Source of the DNA: Typhlomys cinereus
Taxonomy: Eukaryota > Chordata > Mammalia > Rodentia > Platacanthomyidae
NCBI GenBank assembly: GCA_023101885.1
Contig: JALPQD010000631.1
Location: 630,001-694,000, forward strand
Direction of reading: 5' to 3'
Length of the DNA: 64,000 nt
Shown: one piece after another, positions 10,786 through 22,053 of the stretch
Layout of the letters: every line of letters starts with the position of its first letter
Position numbering within the stretch: the first letter of the stretch is position 1
Position numbers and translations under genes: made by a program
The notes under the pieces: generated by a model
The model's database searches: none
What the model was told of the DNA's origin: nothing
Seen by the model: only the letters and a program-made list of their open reading frames with translations

Positions 10786-12420
10786 TACACAATTTTACTG
10801 CAGGAACCAGGACCTTGAGTCCTACAGACGTTGAGTCATGACTTCCTCAAGGTCCAGAGTGGTTCCTATGTCCTGCTCAGTTAAAGTCCTGGCCTGGAAG
10901 GAAAGTAATGACACCGCGACCCCTTTCCTGGAGTGCCCTCCCCCTCAGAACCGGAGCAGATGCGGTACTTTCCATTTTCGTGCCTCTGGAACAGTCTCCT
11001 GACTTGTTTTCCTTACTACGATTCCCACTGTCAATCAAGCACCTAAGTCTCAGTGCAAACCAAGTCAAAAATCATCTTGCGAAGGTTGTATCCTGAACAC
11101 AATCACCTATTCACATATCTGGCTTTCAGAAAACATGCACTCGACTTAAAATATAAGCAACAGTCAGTGTCTCGGCCTTAAATGGGAAGCGCCTTATTAA
11201 ACCAGCTGTAGAAGAAATAGCTGGCTTTTTTACACATCTGACATAAAGATTTTAGGGGAAAGCATGACCATCACATTCAAAGACATCTGGTACATTCACA
11301 GACAGTCTGTGTTCTCAGGAGAATTCGTAGTTCAGTCCTCACCAAATGATGAAAATGTGGGAGTCCTGATAAGTTTTATTGAAACAGGGAGGCTTGGTCT
11401 TTCGATTTACTTAATCTGTAATTCCAAGCAGAAACCACCCACCTTATAGGCAAGTCCATCATGGCCCTGAGGCCACCTGGGTAATTACCCAAAGTTGATC
11501 TGGGCATCTCGGTGCATTACCTTGGTGAACGCCCCTTCCTGCCTTTTAGAGGAAAGTACTCAGAGCCCTGCCTCTCCCGACAGACGTAGCCAGGGCTTTT
11601 CCAGGCTGTCCCCAGGACTAATGTCCTACCCACAAAGACACCGTATCTGTGTGTAACACAAATCTTGTTTTTTGGTCCGTTTACACATTTTGTTTCAACA
11701 GCCTCTCCATCTTGCTGGTGTGTGCCCCATCCTAAGCTCTCCCTGTTAGCCTCCATGAGTTCAAATCTTTCCATCAAACATGTCACCAAGCCCAAAAGAC
11801 TTCCCCTGAAGTGATTAGTCCTGCAAGAAGTGACGACTTCAGGCTATTCATGAGCTTGCGTACTCTTCTCCATAGGCCACAGAACGGGCCTATGGCTGAT
11901 GTTTACCCCCCCCAATGCGGGCCTTCGCAGCTGTCCGTCAAGAGGAAATCCGCTTGTTCATTGGGGCTGACATCATGTACCGCGCCCCATGTGAACACTG
12001 GTGCCAAACGGGAAGATCACAGCCTTAATATACTTTCAGCTTTTCACCTTTCCAAGCCCGTGATGATTAGTCACCACTTCCTCTATTTTTTTTTTTTTAA
12101 TCTTTAAATTCTCATCTTTCTGTTTCTGGGGGTGGAGGGTATGAAGTTACGTCTCCATTTAAAAATACAGTCCTCAGATAAACTTTTTATTAACAAAAGC
12201 TAATATTGACCTTAAGAGCTAACTAAAAGTAATACACATTGTTTAGGCAACCTCTGAAAAGGCATTTCACGTATGTTTGACGAATGACGCCATCACTGAG
12301 AACAGACTATAACTTCACTGTGGAAGAGAAAAGGTTCATTTGCATTGTGGTATCTGCATTGCCCACTCTTCTTTCTAATCACATGTATAGTTGGCCTGAC
12401 AGGAAAGCTTGTTTCATTGC
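10786..12420. other. Unique, repeat-free intron block
   Basis: 1.6 kb with no recognised mobile element, several retained CpGs and AT-rich homeodomain-like words; candidate regulatory sequence (see findings). A T-run lies at 12087-12099. Confidence 0.45.
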
Positions 12421-12424
12421 GATA

Positions 12425-12650
12425 TTGATGTGACGCCTAGCTTTATTGATCAAATTCACAGCTCAGAGCTGAGTCTTTAGGCACAACTCTGAGGAATTAT
12501 CTGCTTAAGACAAGCCTGAAAGAAGGAGACTGTCTTACTTGAATGACTGATGTGAAAAGACCCACATTTCCCATAGGAAATGGGACCATTCCTTGGGCAA
12601 GTGCATAAAGACACAGAGAGAGCTAGTTACATTTTGGCAAGCTGGCAAGT
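12425..12650 (+). repeat. Partial LTR-like rodent repeat (family T)
   Basis: Shares the order ttgatcaaattcacagctc...gagctgagtctttaggcac...aaaagacccaca...gggaccattccttgggcaagtg with copies at 14668-15045, 21570-21990 and 24968-25393. Family T looks like an ERVL/MaLR-type LTR; not named with certainty. Confidence 0.45.
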
Positions 12651-12667
12651 TAGTAAAGCATTAGTCC

Positions 12668-12922
12668 CGAGGCTACAAAGATGGCTCAGGGGCTAAACCT
12701 CTGCCTGGTAAATACAAGGAACTGGGTTGGGATTCCAGATCCAATGTTTAAGAAAAAACAGATGGAAATGATGTTTGCCAGCAATTCTATCCCTGGAAGG
12801 GGGAGGCTGGGAAATCCCAGAGCAAAGCAAAAAGGAAGTAGAGCAATCCAGGATGATTCCCAAAGTCATCCTTGGGCCTCCACAGGCACACACAGTGCCC
12901 TCTGATACACAGATACACAACA

Positions 12923-12963
<41 letters not shown>

Positions 12964-12979
12964 GAAAGGGGGGAAAAAG
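12668..12979 (+). mobile_element. S2-type tRNA-derived SINE
   Basis: S2 body with an (AC)n tail at 12922-12961. Target duplication aaagcattagtcc (12655-12667) / aaagcattggtcc (12980-12992) marks the exact ends. Confidence 0.8.
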
Positions 12980-12992
12980 AAAGCATTGGTCC

Positions 12993-13160
12993 TTTCCCCT
13001 TCTGCTTTCGATGCGTATCTTCCTGTCCATTTCTCTCACCTTCTGCCATCACAACGAATTGCCACCCATTACTGTAGCATAAGCAAAATATCCCCTTGTT
13101 CCCCTAAGTTGGTTGTGTCGAGTACTTTTTATAGCAATGGAGAATAGAACTAAAACAATT
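12993..13160 (+). repeat. 3' part of a MaLR-like LTR
   Basis: ccttctgctttc...ccttctgccatcac...gcataagcaaaatatcccc...tttttatagcaatgg follows the end of MaLR-type LTRs. No coding remains. Confidence 0.5.
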
Positions 13161-14234
13161 GTACAAGTACCAGCAGTACACGACTTTCCCTAAAGTCCTT
13201 GAACCCTGTCACTCTTTACTTACTGAGTACTACTTGCGTGATTTACGTTGCTTTAAAGCACAAGTTTCCTAAATTCATATCTCTATGGTGGACACGTAAA
13301 TTCGAAATTGGCATCCTGTAGCGTGTTTCATAGTCCTGAAATTAGACAGGCCGGGCCAACATCAGACAAAGGCTTCCGCGATGATTGGCCGACACAGAAA
13401 CATAATGCATAGCTTTACATCAGGCTCCAAGTCCAACATAATCTATGTTCATAACAAAAATGGCAATCGTCCAGACTTTGACATATGGATTTATGGTCTC
13501 AGCCGAGGCCAAGTCAAAACACATTAGCGTGTGTCTAAACATCTGACTCTAATCATTGCACTGCGCGTGAGAAGTTAAGAGGAAATTAAGGCATTTTTGG
13601 AGGGGGACGAGATAATGGGCTTTTTGTTCAAGGTCATCTTCTCTTGGTGGGATTCAAATTGTTCCTCCTCCCTAACCTTGCCTCGAGGGAGGGCTCAGCT
13701 CTGGTCAGTGTGGCGGCCAAGGTCAGGCAGACAAAAGGGAATGGAAGTCTGCCCCTATCTTGGTTAAAGATTCTTCATTGTTCGATGTAGTCCACACACA
13801 CCCTCTTCCTGCCTCGCGGTCCACTATATGAATAATGGAAGATTATTTAGATTTTTTTTATTAATTCCCAACTATTTGGGGGAATGAGTTATAATAAATC
13901 TTTAATCTGCTTTTTTTCATATAAACAGAAGGAGTTGAAGCTTAAAATAAATATACTTATTACTGTCTAATGATATTTCCCAGTCTACCAGGAAGGAGGA
14001 AGACTTGGCTCCTTCAAATTCTGCAACAAACGTGGGCCCTGACAACCCTTGGTCTATTAATCCTCAGCTATCAATCTCCATCGCCAACCATTTCCTTCGG
14101 ATAAACCACAGGAACCCCTGCCAGTCCCTTTTTAAAACCTCATTCATCCTCCTTCTGCTTGAGATCATTGTGTCTAGCCGCACCACAACAAAAATAACCA
14201 TGCTAAATAAACATTTGCAGCCACTGGGATTTAT
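13161..14234. other. Unique block, candidate regulatory sequence
   Basis: Repeat-free, with retained CpGs and words such as taatcattgc and catatggatttatgg. Best candidate for a conserved non-coding element in the intron; no coding potential seen. Confidence 0.45.
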
Positions 14235-14312
14235 TTTCTCAATACTAGGGATTAAGCCCAGGATCCAGGACATGCTAGGCAAACACTATACCACTGAGTT
14301 ACACGCTCAGCC
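14235..14312 (-). repeat. ID-type SINE
   Basis: ctagggattaagcccaggatcc...gctaggcaaacactataccactgagttaca is reversed ID. Confidence 0.7.
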
Positions 14313-14667
14313 CTCCCACCAGGATAAGTGGCCTGAGACGCTTAATGTCTGGCCATTTCTCTTGGTATCTATGGTGCATCATTGATATGTTCAGAAAACC
14401 TAAATTATAGATCACATCTTCAAGCTCCACGGGTCTTCAAACCATTTGACCAGAAGTTACCTTACAACATACAAGTCTTCTTTCCTCCACTCCAACTGAA
14501 GAAGTGTGAACGCCACATCTAGTAAAACACTTACCTTTATGGTTTCCAAGATAAAGGGAGAATGATGACGAATAATGTCATCAGGGACAATTTAAATAAG
14601 ATATATATACATCGATATGGAATGGGAGTTTGGCATTTATCAAAATTGGATATTGTCTTTATGACAC
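14313..14667. other. Unique intron sequence
   Basis: Nothing recognised. Confidence 0.4.
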
Positions 14668-15045
14668 TTAGTTATAGATGTCAACTTGACGACTGAGGGC
14701 TGAGCATTTAGGCACATTTATGTATCATTGTTCAGTTAAGGCAAGACTCTGAGCAGGCCTGCAGGAGATGTAAGAAGACCCAGCCCACAGTGGGTAGGGC
14801 TATCCCCTTGGCAGGTGGACAAGATGGAGAGAGAATTATCTGGCTTTGGCAGGCTGGCAGGCTAGAAAGTCTGTCTCTCTCAACACTAGTGGATGTGGTG
14901 TGGCCGGTTCCCTCCGCCTCTGATGTTGTCAACTCTCCTGTCATGGGACTGACGTGTAGAACTGTGAGCCTGAGTAAGTCCCAGGTTCCCTAACTTGCGT
15001 GGGTCAAACATTCATATCAGCAGTAGAGACAGAAAACTAAGACTC
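14668..15045 (+). mobile_element. LTR-like rodent repeat (family T), near full length
   Basis: Starts cttagttatagatgtcaact, has agaagacccagcccacagtg and gaactgtgagcctgagtaag, ends agaaaactaagac. The order fits an ERVL/MaLR-type LTR. It has no internal retroviral genes. Confidence 0.55.
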
Positions 15046-15545
15046 TCCCACATATGGTATGGAGCCCCTGAGGTAGTGAGCAAGCTCACCCTCTAAATCA
15101 GCTTTCAGGTTAGGGGAGTGCATCTCTAAACTGGGGTCCCAGGCTTAGTAATTTAGTAATGAAGCAAATATTTCCGAGAGTTCTGCTACATTTTCTTCAG
15201 TCTAGAGGCCCCTCCACCGCACTGACAATCACGTTCCTCAAAGCTCTTTCTCTGACATGTGCTACCTGCTAGCCATGTCTGTCACAAGGCGCAGGTCAGG
15301 TATACATGAATCCAGAATGGGGTGCCTCACCCCCACTCCGTTTTCAATCCGTATGGCCTCTTAGTCAGCTGGTTCCACCTTCCTAAGACTTGCTCCTATC
15401 CCTAACACACTCTCCTAATAGAAGATGGTGGTAGAAACCTTTCCCTCTCCCAATGTGTACGACTTTCCCCAGCCCAGGCAGCATATGTAGGTTGATCCAA
15501 TTACCATGTTCTTTTTTAAATACTGCTCTCAGTATTAAGATTTTT
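15046..15545. other. Unique intron sequence
   Basis: Nothing recognised. Confidence 0.4.
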
Positions 15546-15758
15546 GGGGGCTGGAGAGGTGGCTCAGGTGTTAAGCCTCTGCCTTGCAGGCAGAAGGTCC
15601 TGAGTTTAGATCCTAGACCCCACATATAGACGCCAGGCGGAAGCGGGGATGCCCTGTGTTTCCTGTCATGGTAGGGTGGAGCCTGTGAATCCCCGGGCAG
15701 AGTAAACAAGGAGGAGGTAGAGGCGTCCATGGTGATTCCCGAATTCGTCCGTGGTTCT

Positions 15759-15799
<41 letters not shown>

Positions 15800-15869
15800 T
15801 ACACACACGCGCACACAAACATACATGCACAACTGAATAAAATGATAAAAAGATAAAAAAAAAAAAAAA
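15546..15869 (+). mobile_element. S1-type tRNA-derived SINE, full length
   Basis: S1 = B2-like head (ggggctggagaggtggctca, box A tggctcaggtg; box-B-like gagtttagatcc), body with acgccaggcggaagcgggg, gtaaacaaggaggaggtag, ggcgtccatggtg, then (AC)n, AATAAA and an A-tail. Flanked by short direct repeats of aagatttt. Copies of S1 are much alike, so the family is young. Confidence 0.85.
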
Positions 15870-16102
15870 AGATTTTGGAGTTTCCCTCTTACCTCTATTT
15901 CCTCCTATGACTACAAAACCTTATGGTACATGGTCTTCTTCAGTAACCTTCCTGGTTACTGGAACATCTAAGAATCTTCACACACGGAGAGAGAAGGGAA
16001 AGTGAGTTGAGGTCGACAATTCAACACCTAGAACCACAGCTGCTGGTTCGTGATTATATTTCACTTCAGAGTTTCAACTGGATTCTTTTCTTGGATACAC
16101 TT
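15870..16102. other. Unique intron sequence
   Basis: Nothing recognised. Confidence 0.4.
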
Positions 16103-16116
16103 AAAAACCTTTGGCT

Positions 16117-16480
16117 GTCCTTAGCAGATCTATATAATAACTGACATGTCAACATGCCCCCATAGACTATCGAGGAACTCAAAAGAGATTAAGAACACAC
16201 AGTGGAAACCTTGGGGACTAAAGCTAGATGAGTGAAGGGATATGCCCCTATCAGTGGGGTGGCCCTAAGAGAAGCAACCTTGTATGCCTCAAGAGGCCTG
16301 AACCCCCACAAAAGTAGACAAACCAGAGGGAACTCTAGGGTCCACAGAAGCAGACAGGCAGACAGGTGGAAGGGATTGGGATGGATTGATGAAGGGAAAG
16401 GAGGGGGATGAGAGGGAGGGAGGATGGAGGGAAGATGGAGTACTCAATATGCTTATAAAACTAGAAAAATAAAATAAAAT
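16117..16480 (+). mobile_element. Retroposed LINE-like 3' end
   Basis: A 364-bp insertion flanked by aaaaacctttggct (16103-16116) / aaaaacatttggct (16481-16494). It ends in a G/A-rich tract (ggaggatggagggaag) and (AAAAT)n, as L1 3' ends do. No coding part. Confidence 0.6.
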
Positions 16481-16685
16481 AAAAACATTTGGCTCTGAAG
16501 GCACAAAGAAAACCAAGATCTCTACAAAATCTTCCATTGGGGCCTAATATACTGCCCTAGCCAACTTGAAACTCAGAGCGAGAACTGGAGGTCCAGACTC
16601 AAACAGAAAAACAAACTTAATTACAACAGCAGCAAAATGTAGCTTGTATGTTGCATGTAGCTCATGAGAACTCTTAGTGTAGTTG

Positions 16686-16745
16686 GGTCTCTCTCTCTCT
16701 CTGTCCTTTCTCTAAGGATGGGGGGTTGTGTGTGTGTGTGGGTGT
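16686..16745 (+). repeat. (TC)n and (TG)n short tracts
   Basis: (TC)n at 16688-16703 and (TG)n at 16726-16745, probably the decayed tail of an older SINE. Confidence 0.6.
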
Positions 16746-16919
16746 GGTATGTGACCATGTGCACATGCCAGCAAGGGATTTGCTGATAAATGCCAAATGT
16801 ATTTGGGGCTGATAAGCTTTCTTGGTGATGTCTGCCATGAGAAGTGTGAATACCAAGTAAGCAAAGGAACAAGTTACAGAGAGAAGGTTTGCGTGAGTTA
16901 TCTCTCGATTGTCCTGAGT

Positions 16920-17000
16920 ATAAAACTCAGTAATTTAAGAACACAGACTCTGGAGACAGACTGCCTGGGTTCAAATCCCAGCCTGAGCACATTGAGATGC
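16920..17000 (+). repeat. MIR SINE 5' part
   Basis: aacacagactctggagacag followed by actgcctgggttcaaatccc is the MIR tRNA-like head. Confidence 0.75.
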
Positions 17001-18002
17001 ATCTGTCATTATACGGGTACCTAGGTATTATATGGAAAGACAGTTGCATGGACAGATGGATGGATGGATAGAATTGTATCTACCTTTCCCCCTCTTAGAA
17101 CCAAGTATGACATCAAAGTAAAAGCTATACACGCAGTACCAATGCTTTAGAAATATAAACCATCTCCCAAGTGCTGAGTCGGAGGAGGCTGGAGACTTAC
17201 ATGGAATATAACGTGGGAGACAAGAAGGAATCCAGAGTTGGGGAAAAGTTTCTCGAGCTGTGTGAATAGCTACAAGTGACATGGGCAGGAATGCAGACTA
17301 GTTAGTTTGTCTGAACAGGTGAGTGTGAGTTTGAGAAAGGTGCAGTGCAGGGGACATGCATGAATAAGAGACAGAGTGTGAACCTAGTAAGAAAGAATGG
17401 AGTGTGGGTGCGGGACTCAAGGGAATCAGGGAATGTGGAACTCAGGTGAGGCCAGGGAGAAACAAGGAGCAGAAGTGTGAGATAGGAAGACAAGATGCAG
17501 GACTCTCTTGGGCAGACAGGGAGGCACAGTCCCCGCAAGGTGGTTAGAAAAAAGAGGACCAAGCATTTCAGGACCATAGGGCAGGTTTGTGGACCACACT
17601 GAGAGTGCCGGAACTTAGAAGGGAAAAGTTCATTTTATGAAAACTCAATGCAACTGAACGTGTCTTTCAATTAACAAACCACAGTAGCATCAGTAAACCT
17701 CTAGGGCATTATTTTGCTGCAGTACAGTTATTACAGATATCAAAAACATCTAGGTATTGCCATAGTTTAAAATTATGGTTAATTTTCAGACTCACTGATG
17801 AATATTATTTCTTATTTGGTTTTGTGCTTTTAAAGAAAGCTCATATATTCATATACTACTACATCATAAAAACTCTTTACATCCACCAGACTTGATTCAA
17901 ATGTTACTGATTCCCTTCGCAACACTGTATGTCTCATCCAACATTTAGCAGTCTAAGAAAGGTTCCAGAAAACCAAAGAGGAACATGGGACCCAAACTAA
18001 CT
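17001..18002. other. Unique intron sequence
   Basis: Small (GGAT)n at 17055-17070. 17590-17850 is AT-rich and repeat-free. Confidence 0.4.
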
Positions 18003-18113
18003 CACTAAATAAATAAACAGATAAATAGGTAGATAAGTAGATGATTGATAGATGATGGATGGATGGATAGATAGATAGACAGACAGACAGATCTATAGAT
18101 AGACAGATAGAAT
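18003..18113 (+). repeat. Compound GATA/GACA/GGAT microsatellite
   Basis: Mixed AAAT, GATA, GGAT and GACA tetramers over about 110 bp. Confidence 0.9.
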
Positions 18114-18407
18114 AATTAAAGGCCTCTGACTACAAGAATGGTGCCATGTAACAGAGAGAACCAATGATGGTTAAATTAACGTAGACAAGCAAAAAGAAAC
18201 AATTCTGTGATCCAGACAAAAGAAAAGATCCTGTTTGAGTTTTGCAACAAACGTGAAGAATCAGAGGATCTATTTATTTCACAAATCTAGGCAGAGACTG
18301 AAAAAGGTCGAAGGTGGGCTAATGAACCCATTCTGTAGCAGACACAGGCGCACAGAAACCAACCCGAAGCGTCCAGGTACTGAGTCTGTCCACTGGATGC
18401 CAAGCGC

Positions 18408-18650
18408 GGGAGGGGAGCCCCGCTGGTGACTGGTATGTGGGGGAGGGGAGCCCCACCGGTGACTGGTATGTGGGGGAGGGGAGCCCCACCGGTGACTGGT
18501 ATGTGGGGGAGGGGAGCCCCACCGGTGACTGGCAATGTGGGGGAGAGGATCCCCGCGGTGACTGGCAATGTGGGGGAGGAGAGCCCCACGACAACTGGTG
18601 TGGGGGAGGGGAGCCCTGCGGTGACTGGTGTTGGGGGGAGGGCTCCCTCG
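18408..18650 (+). repeat. 33-bp minisatellite, about seven units
   Basis: The word ggtgact recurs at 18425, 18458, 18491, 18524 and 18557 (exactly 33 bp apart), then in degenerate form near 18590 and at 18620. Unit core: ggtgactggtatgtggggga plus ggggagccccacc. Units 1-4 are near-identical and later ones drift, so growth was at the left end. The period is a multiple of 3, which creates long spurious frames on both strands. Confidence 0.95.
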
Positions 18651-19633
18651 GCCCTGCAGCCAGCACAATGAGCTCTATTTTTCCACCACATTTTGCGAAG
18701 CGCATCCAGGCAGAGCTGTCGCATCTAGGTCAGGATGTAAAGGGGTTTAGGGTCAGGTCCTTCGGAGAAAGACAGAGAAGGACCATTGATGTGGCCAGCA
18801 CTGGTGGGGACAGGAAGAATAATTCGTCTTTCCTACAGCGCTAATAGCGGGAACCCTAATGGAAGAGCGGAGGTAAACCGAGAGGGGCACAAACCTTGAT
18901 GGGGCCAACGGAAGAGCTGCGCAGGAATGTGAAGAATGGATTAACCAAGAGAAACCAGTCAAATCCAGTGCTGTGTAAAATGCGATCTATAGGCGATCTA
19001 TAGGCGATCTGCAGGCACCTGGGAAGCATGCAGGTATCAACTGGGTCTTGAAACACTGCCTGCCTTGCTTTGGAAAGGAATGGATGAAATGCACTCACCC
19101 TCCAAGACCACTGAAATCAGTCCTAACTCCCCCTTGCACTTTTATTCAGAATCCTATGGCTTGCTTTCATCCTTCTTCCTAGCTTTCTTTTTCTCTTTCT
19201 CTTTGTTTCTTCGTTTTCTCTCTTCTCCCCTTTTCCTTCTTCATCTAATTTTTGGTAGTAGGAGATATAAAAGCCCTTCTAGGACCTGATTTTCAGGGTG
19301 TTCTAACTCAGGAACATTCCCTAACTATTCAAAGGCAGATGAAGAAGAAAGAAGTAAACCAAGACTTTAAATCAAAATGAGTGGGCCAGGAGGAAGGCTT
19401 TAATGGAAATAAAGGACTCGGAGAAGGGTGAGTTCATGGTTACTCAGCCAGTGGGCTTGTGACATGAAGGCCAAGTTAGCGTTTGCCTTTTAACTTGGAA
19501 TGAGTAAATAAGGCAATTTTCACATCATTCTACCTTAACGCTGCAGATATAAAGTCTGGCAACACTGAGTGAGTCCCTACAGCTCAGAGCCAGTAAACTG
19601 GTGCCTTTTCCCCAGTCCAGGTGCATTTGGGTA
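18651..19633. other. Unique intron sequence with an 11-bp triplet repeat
   Basis: Contains three tandem gcgatctatag-type units at 18982-19014 and a T/C-rich stretch at 19165-19240. Confidence 0.5.
18982..19014 (+). repeat. Three tandem 11-bp units
   Basis: gcgatctatag, gcgatctatag, gcgatctgcag. Short, perfect except in the last unit. Confidence 0.9.
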
Positions 19634-19644
19634 TAAATGACAGC

Positions 19645-19664
19645 TTTTTAGCTCACGCGCTCAA

Positions 19665-19713
<49 letters not shown>

Positions 19714-19745
19714 ACTCTATGCATATGTGTGTATCAGAGGGCGCT

Positions 19746-19785
<40 letters not shown>

Positions 19786-20041
19786 ACTCTATGCATATGT
19801 GTGTATCAGAGGGCGCTAGGTGTGCTTGTGGAAGTCCAAGGGTGGCTTCAGGAATCATCCTGAATTGCTTCTACCTCCCTTTTGCTTCCCTCTGGGATTT
19901 CCCAGGCTCTACTTTCCAGAGTAGGAAGTGTATAGGCTGCTCCATTTCCACCTGGTGTTTTTAGCGGGGTTCAGGACCTGAATTCAGGTCCTTTTGCTTG
20001 TGAGGCAGAGTATTAACCCATCTTTCCATCTCTCCAGCCCC
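19645..20041 (-). mobile_element. S2-type SINE with a duplicated tail
   Basis: Reverse-strand S2, target duplication taaatgacagc at 19634-19644 and 20042-20052. Within its tail a block ((TG)n, tatgtgactctatgcatatg, tgtgtatcagagggcgct) occurs twice in tandem (about 19655-19745 and 19746-19818). Confidence 0.85.
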
Positions 20042-20052
20042 TAAATGACAGC

Positions 20053-21092
20053 CTTTCAACTACAGCAAGGATGTCCAGAGTTTTTAAAGAGTCGTCAAAT
20101 ATGAGGTTATTACTGTTACTTATCTCATTGCCCTGAGCAAATCCCCTAGAAAAACAACTAGGGAAGGAAAAGTTCAGGGAGAAAGGGATGTTGGCGCTCA
20201 GCTTGCTTTCTCCTTTTGATTCCGTCTAGGATCCCAGCCCAGGAATGGCACTGCAACCCTTCAAGATGGGTCTCTCCTGCTCAGTTAGAACTTTCTAGAA
20301 AAACCTTCAGAGACATGCCAGATATGTGTTTCCATGAGGGTGTAAATCCCATAAAGTTGAGGATGGAGGTTAACCTGTCTCTAAAATTATGTCTGACTCA
20401 CCTAAATAGCATACAGTTTGGGGGGGTCACGATAGAAACACTTTGCTACCAGCTATAGTAACCCTCTTGATTCTCTAGTCCCAGAGAAGCCCTGAAGAAA
20501 TGTGTTCTGGTTGAATTCTTCCTGGTGAACTGACTGAAAATTCAATACCATGGGCTTCAGCTGCCCCTGAGTAACAATGACAAATGAACTGAACGTGGTC
20601 AAGAATAATTATCTATCATTTTTCTGACAAAGGGCCTGAAAAAAATCAGCCAAACCCTGACATGACTGCATATTAGAAAGTGCATCGTAGACTTCCAAGT
20701 CCTGTTTTTAAACATATCTTAACAAACAGGACTTTACGAGAAAGTACATGGTCTCCCAACTTCTCTCCACACAGCCCTTGTGCTAACCCGAGCAGGATAC
20801 ATCGCAAGTTTAATAAAATGCTTTTAACTGGAATGGAGCTGCAGCCAAATTATTCTGGGTCATTGATGGTTGTCATTAAAGTGAAAGAGTTTAATTCCAA
20901 AGCCAAATTATTGGTCCTTCCTGGTACTTATCCAAAACATAGGACTAATTGAAGCAACAGGAGGATCTACGGCAACAGTCACTGGGACCCAAAAACTATC
21001 TTTCTACATCTGTCTTGAAGGTTTGTCATTGGTATGGTCCAGCTCTATCCCACCAATGTTCAATCTGTCACTGATGTTTTAGAAAGTGCCAA
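20053..21092. other. Unique, repeat-free intron block
   Basis: 20575-20960 is AT-rich with ttaataaaatgc, ccaaattattctggg and tcattaaagtg words; candidate conserved element (see findings). Confidence 0.45.
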
Positions 21093-21093
21093 A

Positions 21094-21340
21094 CAGGGCT
21101 GTGGACATGGCTCAGGAGTTAAAGTTACCTGACAAGAAGGGCCTGAGTTCATATCCTAAATCCCACAGAAAACAGTTGGGAGGAAATGACAGCAGCCTAT
21201 ACTCCTGACCCTGGTGGGTGGAGCCTAGGAAACTCCAGAGCAAAGCCAAGAGGAGGTAGAGCAATCCAGGTTGATTTCCAAAGTCACTCTTGGGCCTCCA
21301 CAGGCACACACAGTCCCCTGATACACGAGCTGGATTAATA
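21094..21340 (+). mobile_element. S2-type SINE, tail lost
   Basis: cagggctgtggacatggctc head and the complete S2 body to gcctccacaggcacacacag; no (AC)n tail. Confidence 0.75.
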
Positions 21341-21569
21341 TCTGACATCTTTAGAAGACCCAGCACTGATTTCCACAGCAGCCTAGAAGCCTAGAAGAGA
21401 TCACACGCAGCCCTGCTCTCAAAGCGCTAAGAATGTGCCTGCCTGGTGAATAAATGTCACCAACTCTTAACCACTCTTCTGAAGAATGGCAACTCAGGGA
21501 GGGAGCTGCTCAGTGTCACCTAGGCTTCTCCTGGCTGGACTCTTTATAACGAGCATACAACTGTGTCAG

Positions 21570-21990
21570 TTCCCCTCCGTAAGAATCATTACTGTTGCAA
21601 TAAGCCTGCACGCTGTTGATCAGCTGCAGGGAACAAGGGGCTTTATCCCAGCTTAAGGAGTCTTTAAGTTACAGTTCCTTGTCCAGTTTGGTAGGAAAGC
21701 CCACACCATCACCAGGGCCGAGGGAAGTGGTCATAGTACAGGCACAGGACTGCTGACAGAGGGGCAAGCCTCACTTGCCAGACCAGCATGTCTGGCCAAG
21801 TACACAGAAGAATGCCAACTTCAACCAGCTTCCTCCATCTTACTCACTTGGCCAAGACCTAGCTCCACCCACCATGGTGTGGACCACCCTATCTCCTGCA
21901 GGCTTACTCTGGACTCAACTACAAATTCTTTAAAAATGTGCCCAGAGATCCAAACCTTCAACTATCAAGTTGACATTTATACCTAACTAT
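21570..21990 (-). mobile_element. LTR-like rodent repeat (family T)
   Basis: Reverse copy: ggctttatcccagctta...cagaccagcatgtctggcca...ccacccaccatgg...tatcaagttgacatttatac. Closely parallel to 24968-25393. No retroviral genes. Confidence 0.55.
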
Positions 21991-21999
21991 GACAATTAC

Positions 22000-22051
<52 letters not shown>
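22000..22051 (+). repeat. (AC)n microsatellite
   Basis: About 26 perfect dinucleotides next to the LTR-like repeat. Confidence 0.95.

Positions 22052-22053
<2 letters not shown>

Noticed and set aside
14668..15045. Intact endogenous retrovirus
   Set aside because: Only LTR-like sequence is present here and at the other LTR sites; no gag, pol or env remains were seen.
18408..18650. CRISPR-like array
   Set aside because: Units are contiguous with no unique spacers, and the genome is mammalian; it is a minisatellite.
18279..18844. Long frames on both strands at 18.3-18.8 kb
   Set aside because: The 33-bp minisatellite is a multiple of three, so every frame stays open; no start or protein signal.
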